The position numbers and the translations under genes are program-made. Positions 1-6,708 of a stretch of 12,243 nt of DNA are shown here, piece by piece (positions within the stretch are counted from its first letter, which is position 1; each line of letters opens with the position of its first letter). The stretch lies in NCBI GenBank assembly GCA_002898935.1, contig BEII01000015.1:1-12243 (forward strand). Direction: 5' to 3'. The notes under the pieces were generated by a model. It did not search any database. It was not told the DNA's origin and saw nothing but the letters and a program-made list of their open reading frames with translations. This stretch comes from a bacterium HR32. GTDB lineage: Bacteria; Sysuimicrobiota; Sysuimicrobiia; Sysuimicrobiales; Sysuimicrobiaceae.

Positions 1-818
1 CCGCAGCGCCGTCCCCCAGGCCTCGGGCGTCTCCCAAGGCCCGCAGGCTCGCCCGGGAGTTGGGGGTGGACCTCCGGTCAGTACGCGGCTCCGGACCTGG
101 CGGCGCGGTGCTGGCCGCGGACCTGGAGGCCCTGCAGGCGGGAGGGCAGGCGCTGGAGGTCCCGCACGTGTGGAAGCTCATGGCGGAGCGGACCCTCCGG
201 GCGTGGACCACGGTGCCCCACTTCTTCCTGCAGCGGGACGTACGGGCGGACCGACTGGTAGCCTGGCGGGAGGCTTTGGCCCGGCGCACCCAGGGAGAGC
301 TCACGTACACAGACCTCCTGGTGAAGCTGGTGGCGTCTGCCCTGCGGGCTCACCCCGAGGTGAACGCGCGGTGGGAGGACGGGCGCATCCGCAGGCTCCC
401 TGAGGTGAACGTGGGGGTCGCGGTGGCCACGGAGGAGGGCCTGGTGGTCCCGGTGATCCACAACGCGGAGAGGCTTTCCGTGGAGCAGATCGCCCGGCGC
501 AGGGCGGAGGTGGTGGAGCGGGCCCGGGCGGGCAGGCTGCGCCCGGAAGACGTGGAGGGAGGCACCTTCACCATCAGCAACCTGGGGATGCACGGGGTGG
601 ACCGGTTCTTCGCCATCGTCAACGCCCCGCAGGCCGCCATCCTCAGCGTGGGGCGCGTGAGCGAACGGGTGGTGGCGGAAGACGGGCGTCCGGTGGTCCG
701 GGCCTGCCTGACCCTGGGGCTCTCCTGCGACCACCGGGTGCTGGACGGCGCCCGGGCCGCCCGGTTCCTGGACACCCTGGCGGGCTTCGTGGAGGAGCCC
801 TTGGCGCTGTTGGAGTAG
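1..818 (+). CDS. Dihydrolipoamide acyltransferase (E2) of a 2-oxoacid dehydrogenase complex, 5'-truncated
   Basis: This E2 core transfers an acyl group from lipoyl-lysine to CoA in a pyruvate-, branched-chain- or acetoin-type dehydrogenase complex in the cytoplasm. The frame is open from the first complete codon at base 3, so the gene begins outside the window; the TTG at 60 lies inside a domain and is not a start. The first ~40 residues form a peripheral E3-binding domain (ASPKARRLARELGVD, then GSGPGGAVLAADL). The catalytic domain follows: FTISNLGMHGVDRF, PQAAILSVG, and the active-site signature DHRVLDG near 729-749. The lipoyl domain(s) and linker are missing to the left. Family assignment is secure; which 2-oxoacid is used is not readable. 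E1 alpha/beta genes probably lie upstream (inference). The next gene starts 11 bases after the stop. Confidence 0.95.
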   Translation, partial: AAPSPRPRASPKARRLARELGVDLRSVRGSGPGGAVLAADLEALQAGGQALEVPHVWKLMAERTLRAWTTVPHFFLQRDVRADRLVAWREALARRTQGELTYTDLLVKLVASALRAHPEVNARWEDGRIRRLPEVNVGVAVATEEGLVVPVIHNAERLSVEQIARRRAEVVERARAGRLRPEDVEGGTFTISNLGMHGVDRFFAIVNAPQAAILSVGRVSERVVAEDGRPVVRACLTLGLSCDHRVLDGARAARFLDTLAGFVEEPLALLE

Positions 819-829
819 GCGGAGCGACC

Positions 830-1714
830 GTGGAGCGCATCGGCTTTGTGGGACTCGGGGCCATGGGGTCCGTCATCGTCCCGCGACTGATGGGGGCGGG
901 CTACACCGTGGTGGGCTGGAACCGGACCGAGGCCCGGGCGAGGCCCCTGCTGGACGCGGGAATGCGGTGGGCTCCCAGCCCGCGGGCGGTGGCGGAGCAG
1001 TGTGCGGTGGTCTTCAGCATCGTCACCGACGGACAGGCGGTCCGAGAGGTGGCCCTGGGCCCGGACGGCGTGCTCCGGGGCCTGCCCGCGGGGGGCGTCT
1101 ACGTGGACATGAGTACCGTCGACCCCGAGGTGAGCCGCGGCGTGGCCGCGGAATTTGGCAAGGCAGGGCGGGCCATGCTGGAAGCCCCGATCTCCGGGGC
1201 CCCGCCTACCGTGCGCGAAGGAAAGGCCTCCCTGATGGTCGGGGGAGACCCCGCGGTCTACGAGCAGGTCCGGCCCGTGCTCCTGGCCATCGCCCCGAGG
1301 GTCCTCTACGTGGGACCTCACGGCACCGCCTGTGCCATGAAACTAGCCGTCAACCTGCTCCTCATGGTGGAGGTCATCGCCTTCGGAGAAGCGGTGGCCC
1401 TGGCGGAGAAGGCGGGGGTCGAGCGGAAGACCGCGGTGGAGGCCATCCTCGGGAGCGTGGCAGCGTCCCCGGTCCTGACGTACCGGGGCCCCTTCATCCT
1501 GGAGGGCAACATGCCGGACCAGCCCCTGGCGGACGTGAACCTCCAGCAAAAGGACATGCTCCTGGTGCTGGAGCTCGCCCGGAGGCTCGGGAGCCCCGTT
1601 CCCCTGGCGGCAGCCGCCAACGAGATGATGAACGCCTGTCGGGGCCTCCGGCTCGACCATCTGGACTTCGTGGCGGCGCACCGCGTGTACCGGAAGCTGG
1701 GAGGTGAAGGGTAA
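830..1714 (+). CDS. NAD(P)-dependent beta-hydroxyacid dehydrogenase (3-hydroxyisobutyrate dehydrogenase family)
   Basis: This is a soluble oxidoreductase interconverting a beta-hydroxyacid and its semialdehyde or oxoacid. Its 294 residues match the usual family length. The N-terminal Rossmann fold opens with IGFVGLGAMG, and the second strand ends in GWNRT; an Arg at this position usually favours NADP over NAD (family knowledge). The substrate loop is EAPISGAPP with Ser122, in place of the common DAPVSGG. The catalytic lysine is Lys171 in AMKLAVN, with Asn175 completing the site. The start is GTG at 830, just upstream of the first beta strand. It lies in the operon between E2 and a cupin. Substrate is unresolved: 3-hydroxyisobutyrate, tartronate semialdehyde and succinic semialdehyde reductases all share this fold. 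Confidence 0.93.
   Translation: MERIGFVGLGAMGSVIVPRLMGAGYTVVGWNRTEARARPLLDAGMRWAPSPRAVAEQCAVVFSIVTDGQAVREVALGPDGVLRGLPAGGVYVDMSTVDPEVSRGVAAEFGKAGRAMLEAPISGAPPTVREGKASLMVGGDPAVYEQVRPVLLAIAPRVLYVGPHGTACAMKLAVNLLLMVEVIAFGEAVALAEKAGVERKTAVEAILGSVAASPVLTYRGPFILEGNMPDQPLADVNLQQKDMLLVLELARRLGSPVPLAAAANEMMNACRGLRLDHLDFVAAHRVYRKLGGEG
1699..1708 (+). promoter_or_regulatory. Shine-Dalgarno that decides the cupin start
   Basis: The sequence gggaggtgaa at the end of the dehydrogenase gene is a strong anti-16S match. It sits 7-8 bases before GTG 1716 but overlaps the earlier in-frame GTG at 1704. This favours 1716 as the cupin start and places the ribosome-binding site inside the preceding coding region, a typical translational-coupling layout. 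Confidence 0.6.
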
Positions 1715-1715
1715 C

Positions 1716-2111
1716 GTGTTCCGGACGAACGTACGGGAAGTGGCCCCTCGGGGAGGCCTCGCGCGGGAAGACGGCTGGGTGGACATGGTGGTGCGATTCC
1801 TAGTGGACGAGGCCACCGCGGGGGCCAAGGACTTCACCCTGGGCTGGACGGTGTTCAAACCGGGGGCTCGTCACGAGCGTCACCTGCACCGCAACTGCGA
1901 CGAGTTCTTCGTGGTGCTCAAGGGCCAGGGGGAAATCTACACCTCGCAGGGTCGGGAGCCTGCGGGGGAAGGAGACGTGGTGTACGTTCCCCGCGGCGGG
2001 TGGCACGGATTCGTGAACACGGGACGGGAGGAAGCGGTCTTGGTGTGGGGCTGGATCGGTGCCGGGTCCCTGGAAGCGTCCGGGTACGAGGTGGCGCCGG
2101 AGCGGACTTAG
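1716..2111 (+). CDS. Single-domain cupin (cupin_2), canonical metal site
   Basis: This is a small cupin barrel of about 131 residues, the size of stand-alone dioxygenase, isomerase or sensor cupins. Both cupin motifs are letter-perfect. Motif 1 is G-x5-HLH-x4-E-x6-G with His56, His58 and Glu63. Motif 2 is G-x5-P-x-G-x2-H-x3-N with His97 (GDVVYVPRGGWHGFVN). A divalent metal such as Fe or Mn is therefore expected; the reaction is not predictable. An in-frame GTG at 1704 would add four residues and overlap the upstream gene by 11 bases, but the Shine-Dalgarno at 1699-1708 suits GTG 1716. The stop is 3 bases before the hydratase-family gene. The context suggests a role in ring or keto-acid chemistry (inference). 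Confidence 0.88.
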   Translation: MFRTNVREVAPRGGLAREDGWVDMVVRFLVDEATAGAKDFTLGWTVFKPGARHERHLHRNCDEFFVVLKGQGEIYTSQGREPAGEGDVVYVPRGGWHGFVNTGREEAVLVWGWIGAGSLEASGYEVAPERT

Positions 2112-2114
2112 GGC

Positions 2115-2840
2115 ATGAGCTCGGAGAGCAGGGAATCCGTAGTACACAGAGGCCTGGCGGCGCTTTTGGCGAAGCGGCGGGCCCTCCTCGCGGAAGGGTA
2201 CCGGGCGGTGGGGTGGAAGGCGGCCTTCGGGTCCGCGGAGGCGAAGCGGCGGCTGGGCCTGCCGCACCTCCTGGTGGGTTTTCTCACCGACCGCAGCGTG
2301 GTGCCTTCCGGCACGGTGGTGTCGGTGGAAGGCTGGCGCCGTCCTGTGGTGGAGCCGGAGGTGGCGGTGCGGCTGCGGGATTCGGTGCGGCCGGGAAGCT
2401 CCCCCGAGGCGGTGGCGGAGGCGGTGGGCGAGCTGGGTCCTGCCCTTGAGCTGGCGGACGTCCACCGGCCGCCGGAGGAGGACCTGGAGGCGGTGGCCGC
2501 GGACAACATCTTCCACCGGTATGCGGTGGTGGGGGAGATGCGGCCCGTGGCCTTCCTCGGGAGCCTCGCGGGAAGGGTGGGACGGGTGTTCCGGAAGGAC
2601 AGCCAGGTGGCGGTGGTGGACGACCTGGAGGCCGTGCCGGGCCGCGTGGTGGACGTGCTCGCAGAGATGGCTCGGGTGCTGGCGGGGCTGGGAGAAGCGT
2701 TGTGCCCCGGTGACCTGGTGATCTGCGGGTCGGTGATCCCACCGCTGTTCCTGGAGCCCGGAGACGAGTCCGTGGGGTTTCACGTGGACGGCCTCGGCGC
2801 GGTGTCGGTGCGTGTGCGGGTGGGGAACGCGAAGCGGTAG
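2115..2840 (+). CDS. 2-keto-4-pentenoate hydratase / 4-oxalocrotonate decarboxylase family protein
   Basis: This is a member of the FAH-like hydratase/decarboxylase family (MhpD, HpcG, DmpH). Such enzymes use Mg or Mn to add water to 2-hydroxypenta-2,4-dienoates or to decarboxylate 4-oxalocrotonate in meta-cleavage pathways. At 241 residues it is slightly shorter than the usual ~260. Visible landmarks in order are GWKAAFGSAEAKRRLGL near residue 33, the metal ligands Glu80 and Glu82 in VEPEVAV, PALELADVH with Glu112 as third ligand, ADNIFHR near 129, and GDLVICGSVIPP near the C-terminus, equivalent to the family's GDIVLSGSFTPP. ATG 2115 follows the cupin stop by 3 bases. Hydratase and decarboxylase cannot be separated by eye. 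The usual downstream aldolase is absent from the window. Confidence 0.9.
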   Translation: MSSESRESVVHRGLAALLAKRRALLAEGYRAVGWKAAFGSAEAKRRLGLPHLLVGFLTDRSVVPSGTVVSVEGWRRPVVEPEVAVRLRDSVRPGSSPEAVAEAVGELGPALELADVHRPPEEDLEAVAADNIFHRYAVVGEMRPVAFLGSLAGRVGRVFRKDSQVAVVDDLEAVPGRVVDVLAEMARVLAGLGEALCPGDLVICGSVIPPLFLEPGDESVGFHVDGLGAVSVRVRVGNAKR

Positions 2841-2857
2841 CCGAAGGAGGGGGGGCC

Positions 2858-3900
2858 GTGCGCTTGGTCGAGCTGGAGCGGGCGGTGGAAGCGGAAGCGG
2901 AGGGAGGCGACCGGCTCCCGCGGGTGCGACTGGCGGCGGTTCAGGCGGCGCCGGTCTTCCTGAACCGCGAGCGCACCACCGAACGCGCTTGCCAGTGGAT
3001 TCTGGAGGCAGGCCGACGGGGGGCGCGGCTCGTGGTCTTCCCCGAAGGCTTCCTCCCAGGCCATCCCCTCTGGTATCACTTCTTCCCCGCCATCGACGCC
3101 AAGAGCAACGCCCTGGCGACGCGTCTGTTCCTAAACTCCGTGGAGATCCCCAGCAGGACCACGGAAGCCCTCGGGGAGGCCGCCCGCCAAGCGGAGGTGT
3201 ACGTGGTGATGGGCTTGTGCGAGCGCAGACCCGGTACCTTTGGCACCCTGTACAACACCCAGTTGTTCGTCGCGCCGGACGGCAGCATCCTGGGCAAGCA
3301 CCAGAAACTCGTCCCCACGGTGGGGGAGCGTTTGGTGCACACGGGCGGGTTCGGGGACACCCTGCGGACGTACCCCACGGACTTCGGACGGATCGGGGGC
3401 CTGATCTGCGGAGAAAGTTCGAACCCCCTGGCGGTGTTCGCCCTGATGGCGGAATCCCCCTTGTGCTCGCCGTGAGCTGGCCCAACCGGTTCCCCAAGCG
3501 CGGGATGTCGTGCCCGGAGCGTGCCTTGGTGGTGGGACGGGCCTTGGCCCTCATGTCCAAGGCCTTCGTGGTCAATGCCTGCGGGACCATGACCGAGGAG
3601 ATGCGAGAGATGCTGGTCTACACGGAGGAGGACCGCGCCGTCCTGTGGGACGACCAGGCCACGGGCGGTTCCTGCATCGTGGGGCCCGGCGGGCAGGTGG
3701 TGGCCGGCCCCATGGGGGCCGAAGAAGGGGTCCTCGTGTTCGAGGCGGATCTCACCGAATGCGTGGCGGAGAAGGTCCGGCACGACTTCGCGGGCCACTA
3801 CGACCGGCCGGACGTGTTCCAGCTCCGGGTGTCCACCTCCGCGCCGGAGATCTACGTACGGGAAGGTACGGCGACCAGCGAAAGGACGGAGGGGAGGTGA
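2858..3900 (+). pseudogene. Nitrilase-superfamily carbon-nitrogen hydrolase, interrupted by a frameshift
   Basis: Nitrilase-fold enzymes hydrolyse nitriles, cyanide or amides through a Glu-Lys-Cys triad. All three residues are present in the 5' frame: Glu63 (VVFPEGF), Lys150 (GKHQKLVPT) and Cys184 (GGLICGESSNP). That frame ends at TGA 3473-3475 after only 205 residues. The missing C-terminal half continues without stops in the -1 frame from about 3460 to TGA 3898 (LVLAVSWP, ALMSKAFVVNACG, GGSCIVGPGG, GVLVFEADL). Joining the frames gives ~347 residues, normal for a nitrilase. The start is GTG 2858, preceded by aaggagg. Cys184 is followed by Gly rather than the Trp of classical nitrilases, so omega-amidase or another branch is possible. 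This may be a true pseudogene, a strain mutation or a base-calling error. If error, the gene would be intact. Confidence 0.88.
3452..3475 (+). other. Frameshift point in the nitrilase gene
   Basis: A run of five C (3456-3460) follows gaat. Upstream codons read gaa tcc ccc ttg to a TGA at 3473. Restoring one base here gives MAESPLVLAVSWP and rejoins the frame carrying the family's C-terminal half. Classical nitrilases have 26 residues from the catalytic Cys to the Trp that follows; the repaired product has 25. Loss of one C from a C6 run, or loss of 4 bases nearby, would each explain it. Confidence 0.75.
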
Positions 3901-3904
3901 CGCC

Positions 3905-5350
3905 ATGGCCACGGTGACGGTCCCGCGGTGGGGACTGTACGTCGACGGGAAGTGGCGAAAGACAAGCCGTTTCGTGCCCGTGCTGCACAAGTACCGGCAG
4001 GAGGTGGTGGGGGAGGTCGCGGAGGCAGACGAAGGACTCGTGGACGAAGCTGTCCGGGCGGCGCAGCGGGCCCTGGAGGAGCGGCCCCTTTCGCCGTACC
4101 AGCGGTTCGAGATCCTCCGGCGGGCGAGTGACCTGTTGAGCCAGCGGAAGGAGGAGTTCGCGCTCACCATCACCCGGGAAGCGGGCAAGCCCCTGAAGTA
4201 CGCCCGCGTGGAGGTAGACCGCGCCATCCAGACCCTCTCCCTCAGTGGGGAGGAAGCCAAGCGGATCCACGGGGAGCAGGTCCCCGTGGATGCCGCCCCG
4301 GGCGCAGAGGGCAGGATGGCGTTCACCATCCGCGTCCCCGTGGGAGTGGTGTGCGCCATTGCGCCCTTCAACTTCCCCCTGAACCTGGTGGCCCACAAGG
4401 TGGCGCCGGCCCTCGCCGCGGGCAACGCCGTGGTCCTCAAGCCGGCCACTTACACGCCCCTCACCAGCCTGATGCTGTGCCAGCTGCTGGAGGAGGCGGG
4501 ACTTCCCCCCGGCTACCTCAACGTGGTGGTGGGCGGGGGGCGGACGGTGGGGGAGGCCTTGCTGCGCCACCCTGGGATCGCCCTGTACACCTTCACGGGC
4601 AGCCCGGAGGTGGGGGAGCGCATCAAGGCCGCCACGGGCCTGCGCCGGGTCATCCTGGAGCTGGGCAACAACTCCCCCAACATCGTGGCGGAGGACGCCG
4701 ACCTGGACCACGCGGCGGAGGTGCTGGCCCGGTTCGCGTACTTGTACGCGGGCCAGTTCTGCATCTCGGTGCAGCGCATCTACGTGGAGCGGCCGGTGTT
4801 CGAGCCCTTCCTGGAGAAGTTCGTGGAAGCGGCTCGGGGCATGAAGCTGGGCGACCCGGAGGACCCCGACACGGACATCGGACCCCTCATCTCGGAGGAG
4901 GATGCAAGGCGCGTCGAGGCGTGGGTGGAAGAGGCGGTGCAGGGGGGAGCCCAGCGGGTGCTGGGGGGACCGCGGCAGGGCGTTCTGTACCCTGCCACGG
5001 TGCTCGTAGGCGTGCGGCCCGAAATGAAAGTCGTCTGCCAGGAGGTCTTCGGGCCCGTGGCTTCCGTGGTGGCCTGCGACAGCTTCGAGGAGGCCTTGGC
5101 GCGGGCCAACGACACGGAGTACGGGCTGCAGGCGGGGGTGTTCACCAACGACCTCCGCAAGGCGATGCTGGCGGCCCGCACCCTCCGGATGGGCGGGGTG
5201 ATCATCAACGACACCTCCGGCTTCCGGGTGGACCTCATGCCGTACGGTGGCGTGCGGCGCAGTGGGATCGGCCGGGAAGGGCCGAGGTATGCAGTGGAGG
5301 AGATGACGGATCTGCGCATCGTCGTCCTGAATCCCGCAGGGGGGCGCTGA
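3905..5350 (+). CDS. NAD(P)+-dependent aldehyde dehydrogenase
   Basis: This enzyme oxidises an aldehyde to its acid (or acyl-CoA) with NAD(P)+ in the cytoplasm. Its 481 residues match the ALDH superfamily's usual length. Landmarks in order are the oxyanion Asn156 (IAPFNFPLNLVAHKV), the cofactor loop FTGSPEVG, the general base Glu252 (LELGNNSPNIV), the nucleophile Cys286 (AGQFCISVQRIYV) and the late motif EVFGPVASV. GQFCISVQRI is shared with the lactaldehyde / non-phosphorylating glyceraldehyde-3-phosphate / phosphonoacetaldehyde dehydrogenase branch, which I take as the nearest group. The ATG at 3905 lies 4 bases after the nitrilase stop, and gggaggtga provides the ribosome-binding site. It probably removes an aldehyde made by this pathway, such as a semialdehyde (inference). 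Confidence 0.95.
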   Translation: MATVTVPRWGLYVDGKWRKTSRFVPVLHKYRQEVVGEVAEADEGLVDEAVRAAQRALEERPLSPYQRFEILRRASDLLSQRKEEFALTITREAGKPLKYARVEVDRAIQTLSLSGEEAKRIHGEQVPVDAAPGAEGRMAFTIRVPVGVVCAIAPFNFPLNLVAHKVAPALAAGNAVVLKPATYTPLTSLMLCQLLEEAGLPPGYLNVVVGGGRTVGEALLRHPGIALYTFTGSPEVGERIKAATGLRRVILELGNNSPNIVAEDADLDHAAEVLARFAYLYAGQFCISVQRIYVERPVFEPFLEKFVEAARGMKLGDPEDPDTDIGPLISEEDARRVEAWVEEAVQGGAQRVLGGPRQGVLYPATVLVGVRPEMKVVCQEVFGPVASVVACDSFEEALARANDTEYGLQAGVFTNDLRKAMLAARTLRMGGVIINDTSGFRVDLMPYGGVRRSGIGREGPRYAVEEMTDLRIVVLNPAGGR

Positions 5351-5356
5351 AGACCC

Positions 5357-6538
5357 GTGCCCGAGGCCGGCGTGCCGTGGGAGGCGTGGCCGGAGGGTGG
5401 GTTCCCCCGGTTCTCGGAGGGGGAGAGGGAGGCCCGTCGGGAGAAGCTGGCGGCGTTGATGGCGGAGAACCGCGTCGACCGGCTGGTGGTGTACGGCACC
5501 TGGGGCAGCGGGGACGCGGTCCACTGGCTGTCCGGCTGGCCCGTGAGCCGCGAGGCCGCGGCGGTGTGGGCTCCCGGCGAAGCCGCGAAGCTGTTCGTGC
5601 AGTACCGCAACCACGTGCCCACGGCGCGACGGGCGGTGGCCCCGGAGGTGGAAGTGGCGTGGGGCGGACCTTGGACGGCGGAGGCGGTGGGCGGGGAGCT
5701 CCTCCGCAGGGGTGGCAGCGGTCAACGAGTGGGGGTCGTGGGGCCGCTTCCAGCTCCCGCCTGGAACCACCTCGCGGCCGAGGTCCGGGAGGTGGTGGAC
5801 TTGACCGCGGGCTATACCCGGCTTCGTCTGGTGAAGTCCCCCGAGGAGGTGGCTTGGCTGCGGAAGGGCGCGGCGCTCACGGACCGGGCGGTCCGGGGGC
5901 TGGAGGCGAACCTCCGGCCAGGGGTCTCCGAGTTCGAGCTGGTGGACGCCATCGAGCGTGCCTACGTTCCCTACGGAGGGATGACGCACATCCACTACCT
6001 CTCGGTGACCTCCCCGTCCGCGCCGGACCGCTGCGTGCCTTCGCAGTTCCCGTCCCCGCGCAGAGTCCGTCCCGGGGACGTGGTCACCTGCGAGCTCAGT
6101 GCCGCCTACTGGGGCTATCCGGGCCAGGTCCTGCGGACCTTCGTGGTGGGGACGGAGCTCCCCACGGAGGTGCGGGAGCTCCACAGGGTGGTGGAGGATG
6201 CCTTTCACGCGGCGATCCGCGCCCTGCGGCCCGGGCTGCGGGCGGAGGAGCTCGGGCATGCGCTGGAGGTGGTTCGGCGCAGCGGGTTTGCGCTCTGCGA
6301 CGACCTAGTGCACGGTTTCGGCGGGGGCTACCTGCCGCCGGTCCTGGGGGCGGAAGGCTTCTGGACCCTGGCGCACGCCTCCCTGGAGCTGCAGCCGGGC
6401 ATGGCTCTGGTGGTCCAACCCAACGTGGTCACCCCGGACGAGCGGTTCGGGGTGCAGACGGGAGAGCTGGTGGTCTTGGACCATGGTGGACCGGAGTTCG
6501 TGCACCGGTACCCGCGCGGGCTGCGACTCGTGGGGTGA
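5357..6538 (+). CDS. M24 (creatinase/Xaa-Pro peptidase) fold protein lacking the metal ligands
   Basis: This is a two-domain protein of 393 residues. The N-terminal creatinase-N domain covers about 20-150 (REKLAALMAENRVDRLVVYG), and the pita-bread M24 domain follows (LRLVKSPEEVAWLRKGAALTDRAV, then RPGDVVTCELSAAYWGY and ELQPGMALVVQP). In metallo-members five residues bind two metals: Asp, Asp, His, Glu, Glu. Here they read Glu246, Gln257, Gly323, Gln354 and Gly369; only the preceding His319 of the HGxG stretch remains. This argues against a metallopeptidase and for a metal-independent hydrolase such as creatinase, or a non-catalytic protein. His211 and His213 (MTHIH) could serve as creatinase-type catalytic histidines. 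GTG 5357 starts 6 bases after the ALDH stop. A C-N bond cleaving role beside a nitrilase is an inference. Confidence 0.85.
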   Translation: MPEAGVPWEAWPEGGFPRFSEGEREARREKLAALMAENRVDRLVVYGTWGSGDAVHWLSGWPVSREAAAVWAPGEAAKLFVQYRNHVPTARRAVAPEVEVAWGGPWTAEAVGGELLRRGGSGQRVGVVGPLPAPAWNHLAAEVREVVDLTAGYTRLRLVKSPEEVAWLRKGAALTDRAVRGLEANLRPGVSEFELVDAIERAYVPYGGMTHIHYLSVTSPSAPDRCVPSQFPSPRRVRPGDVVTCELSAAYWGYPGQVLRTFVVGTELPTEVRELHRVVEDAFHAAIRALRPGLRAEELGHALEVVRRSGFALCDDLVHGFGGGYLPPVLGAEGFWTLAHASLELQPGMALVVQPNVVTPDERFGVQTGELVVLDHGGPEFVHRYPRGLRLVG

Positions 6539-6541
6539 AGC

Positions 6542-6552
6542 GAGGAGGGAGG
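6542..6552 (+). promoter_or_regulatory. Strong Shine-Dalgarno upstream of a gene remnant
   Basis: The purine block gaggagggagg ends 2 bases before ATG 6555. It is among the best ribosome-binding sites in the window, yet it drives only a 43-codon broken frame. This supports the view that a full gene once began here. Confidence 0.5.
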
Positions 6553-6554
6553 AC

Positions 6555-6686
6555 ATGCCGAGGATTCCGTACGTCGATCCGCTGGCCGTCTCCGACCCCC
6601 GTGGGGTTCGTGCGGTCCGCGGGGCTCGGTGCGGAGACAGAACCCCGGGTGCTGGGGGGCAACGCGGAGCGGATCCTGGGGCTTGA
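6555..6686 (+). pseudogene. 5' remnant of a gene (carboxymuconolactone-decarboxylase-like N-terminus)
   Basis: The ATG at 6555 follows a strong ribosome-binding site and the frame begins MPRIPYVDPLAVSDP. Openings of the form M-x-RIPYVDP are common in carboxymuconolactone decarboxylase / AhpD-family proteins (from memory of the family). After about 15-22 residues the frame turns into Arg/Gly-rich nonsense and stops at 6684-6686. The 3' half of the same stretch codes in another frame for an unrelated protein end. I read it as the surviving 5' tip of a deleted gene. It could instead be the true start of the amidohydrolase whose end follows, with its middle deleted. Confidence 0.5.
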
Positions 6687-6708
6687 GGTGCGCCGTGCGC
6701 ACGGGTGA
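6598..6708 (+). pseudogene. 3' remnant of an amidohydrolase-family gene
   Basis: In the +1 frame relative to the 5' remnant, bases 6598-6708 encode about 36 residues including FVRSAGLGAETEPRVLGGN, AERILGL, then a TGA. LGGNAxRxLGL is the usual C-terminal helix of amidohydrolase-2 / ACMSD-family TIM-barrel hydrolases and decarboxylases. The ~250-300 upstream residues of such an enzyme, including its metal-binding HxH, are absent; upstream bases in this frame overlap the M24 gene and are shadow. Only the tail remains, joined to a foreign 5' end near 6590-6610. The next gene's GTG (6695) overlaps this tail by 14 bases, as expected if the two were once coupled neighbours. Confidence 0.6.

Noticed and set aside
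2395..2445. Tandem-like ggcggtggcggaggcggtggg tract
   Set aside because: It codes for ordinary Ala/Val/Glu residues of the hydratase-family helix; the repeat arises from GC-rich codon choice.
3452..3475. Programmed -1 ribosomal frameshift in the nitrilase
   Set aside because: A single CCC slip on the C run is possible, but there is no X-XXY-YYZ heptamer and no obvious downstream stimulatory hairpin, and the nitrilase family is not known to use recoding.
3752..6259. 835-codon open frame on the minus strand, and other long minus-strand frames (350-1321, 1800-3590, 8158-9828, 10996-12087)
   Set aside because: They lie opposite well-identified genes, have His/Arg/Pro-rich compositions with no family motifs, and are the expected product of high-GC codon bias.
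4351..6597. Long plus-strand frame running through the ALDH and M24 genes
   Set aside because: Gly/Arg-rich shadow of two real genes. Only its last ~37 codons (from about 6598) carry protein-like signal, reported as the amidohydrolase remnant.
6629..6694. Earlier start for the alpha/beta hydrolase
   Set aside because: The 22 extra residues are encoded by the amidohydrolase tail in another frame and look random; GTG 6695 follows gaggtg.
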